Shown here: piece after piece, positions 40,898-51,662 of the stretch | Layout of the letters: every line of letters starts with the position of its first letter | Position numbering within the stretch: the first letter of the stretch is position 1 | Translations under genes and position numbers: made by a program | From: an uncultured Oscillospiraceae bacterium | GTDB lineage: Bacteria; Bacillota; Clostridia; Oscillospirales; Oscillospiraceae | Direction: 5' to 3' | DNA length: 64,000 bases | Assembly (NCBI GenBank): GCA_944385365.1 | Contig: CALWWW010000002.1 | Coordinates: forward strand, 1-64,000 | Notes under the pieces: model-generated | The model's database searches: none | What the model was told of the DNA's origin: nothing | Seen by the model: the letters and a program-made list of their open reading frames with translations, nothing else

Positions 40898-41701
40898 GTG
40901 CTGAAAGATATCACACTGGGACAGTATTTTCCCGGCAATACTGTCGTGCACCGTCTGGACCCCCGCACAAAGCTGCTGATGGTGATTTTGTTCATTGTGG
41001 CGCTGTTCACGGCAGAGGGTCCCATTGCCTACCTGACCGTATTCCTGTTCCTCGGCGTCGCTGTGGGCTTGTCCAGAATTCCGCCCCGTACTATTCTCAA
41101 GGGGCTGAAGCCCCTGGTGGTTATCATCTGTCTGACGGGTCTTCTGAACCTGTTTTACACGCCCGGTACGCCTGTGGTCAAGTTTTGGGTCCTGACCATC
41201 ACCCGGGAGGGTATTTTCAGCGCCCTCTTTATGATCTGGCGGATTCTGATGCTGATTACCGGCACGTTTATGCTGACCTATACCACATCGCCCATCGCCC
41301 TTACCGATGGCCTGGAGCTGCTTTTGAACCCCCTCAAGCGCATCAAGGTCCCGGTCCATGAGCTGGCCATGATGATGAGCATTGCCCTGCGGTTTATCCC
41401 CACCCTCATTGAGGAGACCGACAAGATCATGTCGGCTCAGAAGGCCCGGGGCGCCGCCTTTGCGCCCGGCAGCATTTTGCAGCGGGCCCGGGCGCTGATC
41501 CCCATTCTGGTGCCGCTGTTCGTCAGCGCTTTGCGCCGTGCCGATGAGCTGGCGGTGGCTATGGAATGCCGCTGCTATCAGGGCGGCAAGGGCCGGACCC
41601 GCATGAAGCGGCTGCGCTTTGCCGGGCGGGACTATGTCACCTTGGTCCTCGGCATTCTGCTGGTGGCGGCCATGATTGTTCTGCGCGTGGTGAGAATCTG
41701 A
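40898..41701 (+). CDS. ecfT: Energy-coupling factor transporter transmembrane protein
   Basis: A 267-residue membrane protein with about five helices and the two coupling motifs that dock into the ATPases (KARGAAF and the later Arg-rich ECRCYQGGKGRTR). It begins GTG at 40898. It links the S component to the EcfA1/A2 pair. Same operon as truA downstream, an arrangement common in Firmicutes. Confidence 0.94.
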   Translation: MLKDITLGQYFPGNTVVHRLDPRTKLLMVILFIVALFTAEGPIAYLTVFLFLGVAVGLSRIPPRTILKGLKPLVVIICLTGLLNLFYTPGTPVVKFWVLTITREGIFSALFMIWRILMLITGTFMLTYTTSPIALTDGLELLLNPLKRIKVPVHELAMMMSIALRFIPTLIEETDKIMSAQKARGAAFAPGSILQRARALIPILVPLFVSALRRADELAVAMECRCYQGGKGRTRMKRLRFAGRDYVTLVLGILLVAAMIVLRVVRI

Positions 41702-41724
41702 TTTTTTCCTGGAGGAAACCGTAT

Positions 41725-42486
41725 ATGCGGAATATCGCATTGTTTTTGACTTATCTGGGCACTGCCTATCACGGCTGGCAGGTGCAGAAAAACGACATTA
41801 CCGTGGGGGAGACCATGGAAAAGGCCACAGCCGCGGTGGTGGGCCATAAGGTCAAAATGACCGGCTGCGGCCGCACCGACGCCGGTGTCCATGCCAAACG
41901 GTATGTGGCCAATTTCCGCACCACCTCCCGCATTCCGGTGGACCGACTGCCCTATGCCCTCAATACCCATCTGCCGGAGGACATCGTGGTGACGGATGCC
42001 ATGGAGGTTCACGACGGCTTCAATGCCATCGGCTCCTGTGTCCGGAAGGAATACACCTATCTGATCTACAATTCCCGTATCGGCGATCCCTTCTATGTCA
42101 ACCGTGCCTGGTTTTATCCCAAGCATCTGGATGAAACCATCATGCAGCAGGCCGCGTCCCAGTTTGTGGGCACCCATGATTTTGCCGCCGTCCGCAGCGT
42201 GGGAACTGTGACCAAAACCACCGTCCGCACCGTGTACTATTACGACGTGGAGCGGCAGGGGGACCTGATTTATCTGCGGGTCTGCGCCGACGGTTTCCTT
42301 TATAACATGGCCCGTGCCATGGCTGGTACTGTGGTCTATTGCGCCGAGGGCAAAATCGCCCCGGAGGAAATCGGCGCACTGCTGGAACGGGGAGACCGGA
42401 CAGCTGCCGGACCGACTGTGCCGCCGGGCGGTCTCTATATGACCCATCTTTGGTACGACGACGGGCAGGTGAAGTTCCATGTCTGA
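41725..42486 (+). CDS. truA: tRNA pseudouridine(38-40) synthase
   Basis: A 253-residue TruA, converting U38-40 of tRNA anticodon stems to pseudouridine. The catalytic aspartate is in GCGRTDAGVHAKRYVANF, and the family motifs FLYNMARAMAG and YDVERQGD are present. The start at 41725 follows GGAGGAAA. It overlaps the next gene by 8 bases. Confidence 0.95.
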   Translation: MRNIALFLTYLGTAYHGWQVQKNDITVGETMEKATAAVVGHKVKMTGCGRTDAGVHAKRYVANFRTTSRIPVDRLPYALNTHLPEDIVVTDAMEVHDGFNAIGSCVRKEYTYLIYNSRIGDPFYVNRAWFYPKHLDETIMQQAASQFVGTHDFAAVRSVGTVTKTTVRTVYYYDVERQGDLIYLRVCADGFLYNMARAMAGTVVYCAEGKIAPEEIGALLERGDRTAAGPTVPPGGLYMTHLWYDDGQVKFHV

Positions 42487-43660
42487 GTGGGATACCTCCA
42501 AGGTCACCCCGCTCCATCCGGAGCGGTTCCGACGGCGGCGGTTCCGGCGGCGTCTGCGGTGGCTGATTATCGTGACCGTCGTTGTGCTGGCAATTCTGGC
42601 ATTGGTCTTGTTTTGGCGGGACCTGAACTTTGACCGGTTTCGGCGCTGGGTGACATATATGGGCGTGGAGCCGGACGGGACCTATGGCAATTACCAATAT
42701 CCAGCCTATGACGGCAACGCCTATGCCGTTTATGAAAACGGTCTGGTGGTGGCCACCAGCAGCGGTCTGATGCTCTATGATGAAACCGGCAGCCCTTTGA
42801 CAGAGATCAGCGCCGCCATGGACAACCCCAATGTGAATGTGGCGGGAAACTATGTCGCGGCATGGGACATCGGCGGTACAACTCTCTGTGCCGCGCGCAG
42901 CGGTGAGGAACATCTGAACCGCACGTTGGACCACACCATTCTCGATGTGGATTTGTCCGCCAACGGCGATATGGTCTTTGCCAGCGGCGCCGATGGTTAC
43001 CGCACTATGTTGACCATGATGGACAACCAGACACAGGAACGGTTCAAGTGGTATTCTTCCGCTCAGTATTTGCCGCTCTGTGCCGTGAATAACGGCGGCA
43101 CCCAGTTGGCGGCGATTGCGCTGGGGCAGGAGCAGGGCGCGTTCACCAGCAGTCTGCTGCTGCTGGACCCCACCGTGGAAGAGCAGGAGCCGGTACAGGT
43201 TGCGTTGGGCAACCAGCTGATCTACGAATTGGATTATTTACAGGATCGTTACCTCTGTGCTGTAGGTGAGACCAGCTTGCAGTTGCTGCGTACCACTGGG
43301 GAGGTCTACGGCACCTACGGATACAATGGGGAACACCTGATGAAATATGATATCAGCGGCGACGGCTTTGTAACGCTGGCATTGAATCCCTACCAGACCG
43401 GCTCCCAATACGTGCTGAAGACGGTGGAGTACGATGGTCAGGAACGGGGAAGTCTTGCCTTGGGTCAGGAAGTCCTGCACCTGTCGGTCGCCGGAGATTA
43501 TGTGGCCGTTTTAACGGCCTCAGGGCTGCAAATTTACACATCCGACCTGCAGCTCTACGCGCAAACCGATGACGTCCTGGGTGTCACTCAGGTCCTCATG
43601 CGGGAGGATGGAACGGCTGTTCTGGTGGCGGCGAACCATGCGTCGCTGTTCCTGCCATAA
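42479..43660 (+). CDS. DUF5711 family membrane-anchored beta-propeller-like protein
   Basis: A 393-residue protein with a strongly basic N-terminus (RFRRRRFRRRLRW), one membrane helix (residues 28-48) and a large extracellular domain of repeated short beta strands (AYAVYENGLVVATSSGLMLY, MVFASGADGY, LQLLRTTGEVYGTYGYNG). This matches DUF5711, a propeller-like family of Clostridia with unknown role. Coupled to truA by an 8-base overlap. Confidence 0.75.
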   Translation: MSEWDTSKVTPLHPERFRRRRFRRRLRWLIIVTVVVLAILALVLFWRDLNFDRFRRWVTYMGVEPDGTYGNYQYPAYDGNAYAVYENGLVVATSSGLMLYDETGSPLTEISAAMDNPNVNVAGNYVAAWDIGGTTLCAARSGEEHLNRTLDHTILDVDLSANGDMVFASGADGYRTMLTMMDNQTQERFKWYSSAQYLPLCAVNNGGTQLAAIALGQEQGAFTSSLLLLDPTVEEQEPVQVALGNQLIYELDYLQDRYLCAVGETSLQLLRTTGEVYGTYGYNGEHLMKYDISGDGFVTLALNPYQTGSQYVLKTVEYDGQERGSLALGQEVLHLSVAGDYVAVLTASGLQIYTSDLQLYAQTDDVLGVTQVLMREDGTAVLVAANHASLFLP

Positions 43661-43666
43661 AATTTA

Positions 43667-43694
43667 TTGCATTTTTGCGTAGCCGTAGTATAGT
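43667..43694 (+). promoter_or_regulatory. Sigma-A promoter of the Clp ATPase gene
   Basis: TTGCAT (43667-43672), 16-base spacer, TATAGT (43689-43694). No CtsR-type direct heptamer repeat was noticed nearby. Confidence 0.6.
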
Positions 43695-43731
43695 ATGAAC
43701 CATGGAATCCTTCGATAAGGAGATTAGTGAT

Positions 43732-46029
43732 ATGCACCCGACCTTATGTTCCAACTGTAAGAAAAATGTTGCAGTCATTTTTATCACAAAAATAGAAAAT
43801 GGCAAAACGGTCAACGATGGTCTCTGTCTCAAGTGTGCCAGACAGCTGGGCATCAAACCGGTGGACGATATTATGAAGCAGATGGGTGTCACCGATGAAG
43901 ACCTGGAGACCCTGTCCGACGAAATGATGCACATGATGGGCAGCGCACCCAATCCCGGTGAGCTGACAGACCCGTCGGAGGATGATGAATCCGACAGCCG
44001 TACGGCCACATTCCCGTTTTTGAACAAGCTGTTCGGCGGCGAGCGTGGAGACCAGCTGGCCCAACCGGTGGAACCGGAGCAGCCCAAGGAGAAAACTTCC
44101 GCCGGACGCCGGGACAAGAAGCGCAAGTTCCTGGACAGCTACTGTCTGAACCTGACCCAGAAAGCACGGGACGGCGGTCTGGATCAGATTGTGGGGCGGC
44201 AGGTGGAGACCGAGCGGGTCATCCAGATTCTCAACCGTCGCCAGAAAAACAATCCCTGTCTCATCGGTGAGCCCGGCGTTGGTAAGACCGCCATTGCCGA
44301 GGGCCTGGCGCAGAAGATTGTCAGCGGCGACGTGCCCTTTAAACTGCGGGATAAGGAGGTTTATCTGCTGGACCTGACGGCCCTGGTGGCCGGAACCCAG
44401 TTCCGCGGCCAGTTTGAAAGCCGGATGAAGAGCCTGATTGAAGAGATCAAAAAGACCGGCAATATCATTCTGGTTATCGATGAAGTCCATAATCTGGTCG
44501 GTGCAGGCGATGCCGAAGGCTCCATGAACGCCGCCAATATTCTCAAGCCTGCCCTGTCCCGCGGAGAGATTCAGGTCATCGGCGCCACCACGTTTAATGA
44601 GTACCGCAAATATATCGAAAAGGATTCGGCGCTGGAGCGCCGCTTCCAGCCGGTGACTGTCAACGAGCCCACCATGGAAGAGGCTATTGCCATCATCCGC
44701 GGCATTGCCCACTATTATGAGCAGTACCACGGTGTGGAGATTCCGGCAGAAATTGCCCGTCAGGCGGTAATTCTCTCGGAGCGGTATATCACCGACCGGT
44801 TCCTGCCCGACAAAGCCATCGATCTGCTGGATGAAGCCTGTTCCGATTTGAATCTGCACAGCAAAACCATCAGCCGTATGGGAGAGCTGCGGAAGGAACG
44901 GGATGATTTGAATCTGGAGATTTCCATGCTGACGGAGCAGACCGAAGAGGAGCATTATGAACGGCTGGCCACCCTGCGCAGCAAATGTTTGCAGGTGGAA
45001 GCCGAACTCAATGAACTGGCCGCCCAGCCCCGGCCGCAGCTGACCATGGAAAATCTGGCCCGCATCATTGAACTGTGGACCAAGATTCCCGCCAGCAAAA
45101 TTCAGGCGCAGGAATATGAGCAGCTCAAGAGCTTGGAAGACCGTCTCAAAACCCGTATCATCGGGCAGGACGAAGCCATTGCCGCTGTTTCTGCCGCCAT
45201 CCGCCGCAGCCGTGTCGGTATCGCAGTGAAAAAGCGCCCTGTTTCCTTTATTTTTGTCGGTTCCACCGGTGTGGGTAAGACAGAGCTGGTGCGTTGTCTA
45301 GCCGATCAGCTCTTCGACTCCACTGAGTCGCTGATTCGTCTGGATATGTCCGAGTATATGGAAAAGCACTCGGTTTCCAAGATCATCGGTTCGCCTCCCG
45401 GCTATGTGGGCTATGACGAGGCCGGGCAGCTGACGGAGAAAATCCGCCGCAAGCCCTATTCGGTGATTCTGTTTGACGAGCTGGAAAAAGCCCACCCTGA
45501 TGTGCTGAATATCCTACTGCAAATTCTGGATGACGGTCGCATTACCGACGCCCAGGGGCGTGTGGTCAACTTTGAGAACACCATCATTGTTATGACCTCC
45601 AATGCCGGTTCCGAGCGCAAGGGCGGTTCTCTGGGCTTTGACCGGACACTGACCGATCAGAGCCGTGACAAGGCCATGAAGGCCCTTAGTGACTTCCTGC
45701 GGCCTGAGTTCCTCAACCGGGTGGATGAGATTATCTGCTTCAACCGTCTGACCGAGGAGAACTTCCAGGCCATTGCCGCCATTATGCTGGGCGAGCTGAA
45801 GACGGCCCTGGACGAGCGCGGCGTGGCGCTGACCTGGTCTGACGATGTGATGACCTGGCTGACGAAAAAATCCTATTCCGCCACTTACGGCGCCAGAAAC
45901 CTCCGCCGTACCATTCAGAAGGAGATCGAGGACCCCATCGCCGAGGCCATCATCGACAGCTTCCAGCATCCCATTCATGCCATCGCGTTGCAAGCCGGAG
46001 AAGAAAAAATTCAGCTGTCCGTATCTTAA
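43732..46029 (+). CDS. Clp ATPase, ClpC/ClpE type with N-terminal zinc finger
   Basis: A 765-residue HSP100 unfoldase that feeds substrates to ClpP. The N-terminus is a McsA/ClpE-like zinc finger (CSNC ... CLKCARQL) in place of the usual ClpC repeat domain. D1 has Walker [10 protein letters not shown] and Walker B VIDEVHNL; a middle region with a short coiled coil (residues 385-425) follows; D2 has GSTGVGKTE and a C-terminal ClpB_D2-small domain. The start at 43732 follows AAGGAG; the 43702 ATG has none. Confidence 0.9.
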   Translation: MHPTLCSNCKKNVAVIFITKIENGKTVNDGLCLKCARQLGIKPVDDIMKQMGVTDEDLETLSDEMMHMMGSAPNPGELTDPSEDDESDSRTATFPFLNKLFGGERGDQLAQPVEPEQPKEKTSAGRRDKKRKFLDSYCLNLTQKARDGGLDQIVGRQVETERVIQILNRRQKNNPCLIGEPGVGKTAIAEGLAQKIVSGDVPFKLRDKEVYLLDLTALVAGTQFRGQFESRMKSLIEEIKKTGNIILVIDEVHNLVGAGDAEGSMNAANILKPALSRGEIQVIGATTFNEYRKYIEKDSALERRFQPVTVNEPTMEEAIAIIRGIAHYYEQYHGVEIPAEIARQAVILSERYITDRFLPDKAIDLLDEACSDLNLHSKTISRMGELRKERDDLNLEISMLTEQTEEEHYERLATLRSKCLQVEAELNELAAQPRPQLTMENLARIIELWTKIPASKIQAQEYEQLKSLEDRLKTRIIGQDEAIAAVSAAIRRSRVGIAVKKRPVSFIFVGSTGVGKTELVRCLADQLFDSTESLIRLDMSEYMEKHSVSKIIGSPPGYVGYDEAGQLTEKIRRKPYSVILFDELEKAHPDVLNILLQILDDGRITDAQGRVVNFENTIIVMTSNAGSERKGGSLGFDRTLTDQSRDKAMKALSDFLRPEFLNRVDEIICFNRLTEENFQAIAAIMLGELKTALDERGVALTWSDDVMTWLTKKSYSATYGARNLRRTIQKEIEDPIAEAIIDSFQHPIHAIALQAGEEKIQLSVS

Positions 46030-46040
46030 CAACGTATAAA

Positions 46041-46078
46041 GTTTCCCGTCTCCAAACAAAGGAGACGGGAAACTTTTT
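46041..46078 (+). terminator. Terminator of the Clp ATPase gene
   Basis: GTTTCCCGTCTCC pairs with GGAGACGGGAAAC, followed by TTTTTG. Confidence 0.9.
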
Positions 46079-46148
46079 GTATACTGGGAACTTCCGGCAG
46101 CGGATTTCGTCTATTACTCCGAGAAGTTCTATTGAGGAGGAGCAGCCC

Positions 46149-48056
46149 ATGAAAAAGCGAGTCATCCGCCCACTGTTTCTGACTGCGGCCCTGTCCATGG
46201 TCCTGTCGAACGGTGCATTTGCCTATGAAGGAATCGACGCCCTGCCAGACCTGTCCGATTATCCCACCCGCGTGATGATTGACGGCCAGTATGCCGCCGG
46301 TCCTGCACCGCTCCTGCACAATCAGGAGGCCGATCTGCCCTTGCGCGTGATTCTGGAGGGCGCCGACTACACGGTATCCTGGGACAACCATACCCGAACG
46401 GTACTTGCTGTCAGCCCGTCCGGTACGGAATATCGTATGGCGGCAGACACCGGCACCGTTACAAAGAACAATGCCGTTCTGTGTCAGGATGACCGCATTG
46501 GACTCTCCAATGGTTCTCTCTATGTGTCGGAAGAAACTCTGGCCCGATGGAGGGCTTCCAAGTGGATTGGGACCCGGCCACCAATACGGCGGTGGTGTTC
46601 ACTGATACCCCCGATGATAACCTCTATGGATATGACCTGGGTGAAAGCACCGTAAAAAAACAGCAGCGGCCGTCCCGACACGCCCTACCGGATGCAGGGC
46701 ATCGTGGGCGTACCGGAAGGGGAGAACCGCCCCATTGCCATAATTCTACACGGTTCCCATCCCATTGGAACGGCATCGGAAAACCGCTATGATCTGGGTT
46801 TTTCCTATCTGGTGGATGCCCTGGCCGATGCCGGCTATCTGGCAATCTCCATGAACGTTGCCATCAACTACTCCTTTGAAGATGGCGAGCCCACCGGAAA
46901 TGAGCGCACCATTCAGGTGGTGGAACAGCAGCTGGCGCAGCTGGAAAAGGCCATTCACGGTGAAGAAACGGCATTCCCGGTGGATTTGACCGGCAAGGGT
47001 GATCTCGATCAGGTGGTGCTTCTGGGTCATTCCCGTGGTGGCTGTGACATTTTTGCCGTTGCCGAAGCTCTGGAGCAGCAAATTGGCGTCGTTGGTCTTC
47101 TGTCCATGGCTCCATCCAAAACAGTGTTTCTGGAGGAAGGTGTGGCCGATCTTCCGGTTTCCATTCTGCTGCCCCAGTATGACGGCGACGTGACCATGCT
47201 GGACGGCGCTACCATGTTTGAAGACATTCGCAATAATGATACCACCACAGCAGAATTGATTTATCTGGAAGACGGCAATCACGGCGGATTCAGTACCGCC
47301 CTGGTACGTCCGGACCCCTTTGGAAGGCCCGAAGACCTGGATAAAATCATGTCCGCCGCGGAGCAGCAGGCTTTTATGGCACAATATGCCGTGGATTTTA
47401 TGGACGCGGTCACAGAGGACCATACCACACCCATGAACCAGGAGGCGGCGCTGCCGGACACACTCTATGGCCGTCCGGTGGTCATCCGCACCTACAATCA
47501 TGAGAAGACCTTGTTCCAGGCGCAGGAGCAGGATGCATCCAAGGTAACAGCTCAGGACGCCACGGTGAAAGCCGTTCATTTCAGCTATGTGCAGCAGGAG
47601 AATACCGCGGGGATGTTCAATCTGCCCGGCTCGTTCCAGACATATGGGCTCTTGCAGCTGGATTGGCAAAAGGACGGCGCTTCGGTGACCATTCCGGTAC
47701 AGGGTACAGCAGGAACTGCCCTGCGTATCGATTTGGCCCAGGACAGCACCAGCGCTGCCAATGGACAGCAGGATTTGGCCCTGTCTGTAACCGTTACGGA
47801 CCGTCAGGGAAAGACGGCCACCGTCACATTCCCCACAGGTACGGCGCCGCTGCGCCATCAGGCAGGAGAAGTGGTCAGCTATGACAACTGGGACGGCACT
47901 GTGACACAGTTTTACAGCACCTTTACGCCGCTGGGCTCTCTGCTGATTGCGGAGTCCCAGCTGAACGGGATCAAGCTGGAAACTGTACAATCGGTGACGT
48001 TGCATTTTACAGGTGACAGCGGTACCATCATGCTGCGGCAGATCGCCGTTCAATAA
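46149..48056 (+). pseudogene. Frameshifted secreted alpha/beta-hydrolase with copper-amine-oxidase-like N-domain
   Basis: One gene broken by two compensating frame changes. A signal peptide (VIRPLFLTAALSMVLSNGAFA) leads into a copper-amine-oxidase-like N-terminal domain in frame 46149 up to about 46545. One base is then missing, and the frame continues from 46547 (EGFQVDWDPATNTAVVFT). At the A7 run 46654-46660 one extra A returns it to the first frame, which continues as an alpha/beta-hydrolase (IAIILHGSHP; nucleophile elbow GHSRGG) and a C-terminal beta domain. Repaired length is about 635 residues. It may be a sequencing artefact, a recent pseudogene, or slippage at the A7 tract. Confidence 0.75.
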
Positions 48057-48067
48057 AAAATCTACAA

Positions 48068-48107
48068 GAACCGCCGGTTTGAGGGAACTTCTCAAACCGG
48101 CGGTTCC
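48068..48107 (+). terminator. Bidirectional terminator between hydrolase and anti-sigma genes
   Basis: GAACCGCCGGTTTGAG pairs perfectly with CTCAAACCGGCGGTTC between two convergent genes. Confidence 0.85.
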
Positions 48108-48112
48108 GTTGT

Positions 48113-49420
48113 TCAGGGCTGCAAGGCCATCAGTTGTTGGTAAATCCATTGGGCATCCACACCCTTGGACTGGATTTCCACGACGATATTACCATAGCGG
48201 ACTCCAAAGTTCATACGGACGCCGTCACTGTCACCGGTGTCCGCGGCAGTATCGGCTCGAGTGGACAATACCTCCCAAGTCAGCTCTTCCGCGTTGAAAA
48301 TCGGACGGTCAACAATATCCCGTAACTGCTCCGGTACAGACTCCGCTCTGGGAATGGGATAGCGGGACAGATCATATGTTTCCGGTTCAGAGATATCAAC
48401 CAGATTGTCTGCATCCTCCGTTGTCAGATATCGAACCTCCCAGCGAAGCTGATCATATTCTCTGGTCCAGAGACCCCAGAGGGCATTGGTATTCTGGTCT
48501 TGATACCGGCGGATGGATTCTTCTGCAAAACCAGATGGTGCGGTCGGCAGGAACCAAGCGCCGAAGTCCGGGTCCGCCAGCGCCTCCGTTTGGGACAGGT
48601 TCTTGTCCTGCCATGTGGGAATCTCCGCAGCCGTAACGGCGGAAAGGTTTGGCCTGCCTCGCTCATAGAATGTGAAGCATTCCAGGATGTCCTCAAAGTC
48701 GGCACGGGCCTGTGTTTCCGCGGCAGCTGTCGTATGCAGGGAGAAGGTAAACCAAATACCGTGCAGCTGCGATTCCGCCAACAGGCTGACGCCGCCGGAT
48801 GGGTCTACCCATCGTCCCAGACGGTATTCCACACCGCTGCACATGGAAATGACCGCATCCTCCGGCAGCAGGAAGCAGGGGGTAATCCCATCTGTCGACA
48901 GGGTGACCGTAGCAGTCGTGTCCGGTTGGGAAGTGGTAACCCACAGAATCACTTCCAGCAGGTTACCTTCGCCATCGAATCCGGCTTCGCCGGAAAAGGT
49001 CATCCATTCCAGCCACATACCGGGCTGTACGGCATCCAGTTCCTTTTGGTCAAGCGTCTCCCGGAAATAGCCGGGAATGTATCGCCGTTCTGCGTCCGCC
49101 ATAGAATCAGTGTCCATTTCATTGTAGTAGAAATCCCACTGGGGTGCCGGTCCCTCCGCGTCTTCATTCTGTGTATCTTCCGCATCCTGTGTCGTAACGG
49201 GCGGTAGCCTGCCTTCTGTACCGTTGGGCGGCACAGACTGGCCGGGCGTTGGAACTTGTCCCAGCCAGAGACTGCCAACAGCGGCCAGCAGGGCAATACA
49301 GGCTGCAACAGCGGCCCAGCGATGATCGGGGCGGGCCGGTTGACGGGGGATTACAGCGGCGGCCTCCACATAGGCACTGTCCACCAGGGACAGCTTATCC
49401 AGTAATTCGCTGCCTCTCAT
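48113..49420 (-). CDS. Putative membrane anti-sigma factor
   Basis: A 435-residue protein. The N-terminal 30 residues (MRGSELLDKLSLVDSAYVEAA) are the short sigma-binding segment expected of such proteins, followed by a membrane helix (about residues 36-54) and a long extracellular domain rich in Asp/Glu/Trp. The domain has no recognised fold and may sense a wall or envelope signal. Its start overlaps the stop of the sigma factor gene (ATGA), the standard sigma/anti-sigma layout. Confidence 0.7.
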   Translation of the reverse strand: MRGSELLDKLSLVDSAYVEAAAVIPRQPARPDHRWAAVAACIALLAAVGSLWLGQVPTPGQSVPPNGTEGRLPPVTTQDAEDTQNEDAEGPAPQWDFYYNEMDTDSMADAERRYIPGYFRETLDQKELDAVQPGMWLEWMTFSGEAGFDGEGNLLEVILWVTTSQPDTTATVTLSTDGITPCFLLPEDAVISMCSGVEYRLGRWVDPSGGVSLLAESQLHGIWFTFSLHTTAAAETQARADFEDILECFTFYERGRPNLSAVTAAEIPTWQDKNLSQTEALADPDFGAWFLPTAPSGFAEESIRRYQDQNTNALWGLWTREYDQLRWEVRYLTTEDADNLVDISEPETYDLSRYPIPRAESVPEQLRDIVDRPIFNAEELTWEVLSTRADTAADTGDSDGVRMNFGVRYGNIVVEIQSKGVDAQWIYQQLMALQP

Positions 49421-49977
49421 AGTTCATAGCCCTCCTTTTGCAGATACTGCCGCAGTTGTCGGCGGCAGCGAAACAGCGTGGTTTTGACTTTGCTCTCTGT
49501 ACAGTGCAGCGCAGAGGCAATGGATGCAATGTCATCCAAATACCAGTAGCGCCGCAGAAATATATAGCGCTTTTCCTCGTTCAACGTAGCCAGATAACCG
49601 TTGATGCTTTGCCGCAGCACCGTATCTTCCAAGCGGCAAGCGACATCGTCGGGGGCGGGAATACACTGTTCCAGCTCGGCGCTGAGGGTGCAGATTTCCG
49701 CGCTGCGTTTGAGGCGGCTGCGGTGGCGGCAGCAGCTTAATGCCAGATGGCGGGTGATTCTGGCCAGATAGGCATAGAGATCGTCTCTCGGTTCATGGGG
49801 CGGTATGGAACGCCACGCCTCCCAGTAGGTGTCATTTTCACACTCCTGTGCCGCGCCTGGGTCTTTTACCATGCCCAAAGCCAACCCCCGCAGACGGGTA
49901 CCGTATTTCTCACCGGTGTAATGGATGGCCGATTCATCCCGATGCAGGTACAGCTCCACGATCTGTGCGTCTTCCAT
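49417..49977 (-). CDS. ECF-type RNA polymerase sigma factor
   Basis: A 186-residue sigma-70 family protein with region 2 (GTRLRGLALGMVKDPGAAQE, AYLARITRHLAL) and region 4 (RYIFLRRYWYLDDIASIASA, CTESKVKTTLFRCRRQLR). It would direct transcription of a small regulon, held inactive by the anti-sigma factor encoded next. Region 4 includes a helix-turn-helix. GGAGGAACAC precedes the ATG. Confidence 0.88.
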   Translation of the reverse strand: MEDAQIVELYLHRDESAIHYTGEKYGTRLRGLALGMVKDPGAAQECENDTYWEAWRSIPPHEPRDDLYAYLARITRHLALSCCRHRSRLKRSAEICTLSAELEQCIPAPDDVACRLEDTVLRQSINGYLATLNEEKRYIFLRRYWYLDDIASIASALHCTESKVKTTLFRCRRQLRQYLQKEGYEL

Positions 49978-50066
49978 GGTGTGTTCCTCCTTTCGCTCTG
50001 TCTCTTCACCCCAATAAGCGCCATGAAGACAGGCATCGTTACAGGATTGGTGGCAAGAATTTCTGC

Positions 50067-50095
50067 TTGATAATATCGAACAAATGTTCTATTAT
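50067..50095 (+). promoter_or_regulatory. SOS promoter with LexA box before the UmuC-like gene
   Basis: TTGATA (50067-50072) and TATTAT (50090-50095) are 17 bases apart, and the spacer contains GAACAAATGTTC (50078-50089), a match to the Firmicutes LexA box GAAC-N4-GTTC. LexA bound there would block polymerase. Confidence 0.85.
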
Positions 50096-50137
50096 AGAGA
50101 TAGTATCTGGAAGACCTGCGGAGAGGAGGGCTGTACT

Positions 50138-51643
50138 GTGCCCAGCTATCTTGCCATTGACTTGAAATCCTTTTATGCTTCCGTGGAGTGCCGGGAACGG
50201 GGCCTGGACCCCATGACCACCAATCTGGTGGTGGCCGACGGTTCCCGCACAGAAAAAACCATCTGTCTGGCTGTCAGCCCGTCTCTGAAATCGTACGGAA
50301 TCTCTGGTCGTGCCAGACTGTTTGAGGTGGTCCAGAAGGTGGCGGAAGTCAATGCCCGCCGCCAATGGCTGGCCCCTGGGCGGAAATTGTGCGGCACGTC
50401 CAGTGATGACCGGCAGTTGAAGTCCAACCCGTCTCTGGCGCTGGAGTACATTGTGGCCCCGCCCCGGATGGCCCATTATCTGGAATACAGTACCCGCATC
50501 TATCAGGTCTATCTCAAATATGTGGCCCCGGAGGATATCCACGTTTATTCCATTGACGAGGTCTTTATCGACGTGACCCATTACCTGGGGCTTTACGGCT
50601 TGACGCCCCGGCAGCTGGCGCAAAAAATATTGAAGGATGTTCTGGAAACCACCGGTATTACCGCCACTGCCGGTATCGGTACCAACCTGTATCTGGCCAA
50701 AATTGCCATGGATATCGTGGCCAAGCGGATGCCTGCCGACCGGTACGGCGTCCGCATTGCGGAGTTGGACGAACTCAGCTATCGCCGGACGCTGTGGGCG
50801 CACCGGCCTTTGACGGACTTTTGGCGCATTGGCCGCGGCTATGCCAGAAAGCTGGAGCGGCATCGGTTGTTTACCATGGGCGATATCGCCCGCTGTTCAC
50901 TGGGCGGGCCCACAGATTTCTATAACGAGGAGCTGCTGTACCGGCTTTTCGGCATTCAGGCGGAACTGCTGATCGATCACGCTTGGGGCTGTGAGCCCTG
51001 TACGCTGGCAGATATCCGCTCCTACCAGCCGGAGAGCCGCAGCACCGTCTCTGGGCAAGTGCTGACCTGTCCCTATCCCAGTGACAAGGCGGCGCTGGTG
51101 GTTCGGGAGATGACCGACGCATTGAGTTTGGAACTGGTGGAAAAGGGTCTGGTGACCGATCAGCTGGTGCTGACGGTTGGGTATGATATCGAAAACCTCA
51201 GGGACCCGGAGCGGCGGCGGCACTATACCGGGCCGGTCACCACCGATGGATATGGCCGTCAGGTTCCCAAGCACGCCAATGGCTCGGTCAACCTCCATGG
51301 TCATACCTCTTCCACCAGGGAGATGATCGGGGCCATTATGGAGTTGTACCGCCGCATTGTGAATCCGGCTCTGCTGGTCCGGCGCATGAGCGTCACCGCC
51401 AATCATCTGTTGACGGAGCAAGACGCCATCCGGCAGACAACCGATGTGCAGCTGGATTTGTTTTCCGACCGGCAGATGGAAACAGCGCGGCAGTCGGCGC
51501 GGGAACGGGAGCACCGGATGCAGCAGGCGCTGGTCTCTATCCGGAAGCGGTACGGTAAAAACGCAGTCCTCAAGGGCATGAGCTATGGAGAAGGTGCCAC
51601 CGCACGGGAGCGGAACGGTCAGATCGGCGGACACCGGGCATAA
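50138..51643 (+). CDS. Y-family DNA polymerase (UmuC/DinB-like)
   Basis: A 501-residue translesion polymerase. Palm motifs YLAIDLKSFYASVEC (metal Asp, steric-gate region) and VYSIDEVFIDVT (Asp-Glu pair) are intact, followed by helix-hairpin-helix and little-finger domains. The length and YolD partner downstream fit the UmuC-type group of Firmicutes rather than short DinB. The start is GTG at 50138 with GAGAGGAGGG upstream. Controlled by the LexA box in its promoter, so induced on DNA damage. Confidence 0.9.
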   Translation: MPSYLAIDLKSFYASVECRERGLDPMTTNLVVADGSRTEKTICLAVSPSLKSYGISGRARLFEVVQKVAEVNARRQWLAPGRKLCGTSSDDRQLKSNPSLALEYIVAPPRMAHYLEYSTRIYQVYLKYVAPEDIHVYSIDEVFIDVTHYLGLYGLTPRQLAQKILKDVLETTGITATAGIGTNLYLAKIAMDIVAKRMPADRYGVRIAELDELSYRRTLWAHRPLTDFWRIGRGYARKLERHRLFTMGDIARCSLGGPTDFYNEELLYRLFGIQAELLIDHAWGCEPCTLADIRSYQPESRSTVSGQVLTCPYPSDKAALVVREMTDALSLELVEKGLVTDQLVLTVGYDIENLRDPERRRHYTGPVTTDGYGRQVPKHANGSVNLHGHTSSTREMIGAIMELYRRIVNPALLVRRMSVTANHLLTEQDAIRQTTDVQLDLFSDRQMETARQSAREREHRMQQALVSIRKRYGKNAVLKGMSYGEGATARERNGQIGGHRA

Positions 51644-51662
51644 AAAAAGGGGGGACACAGCA

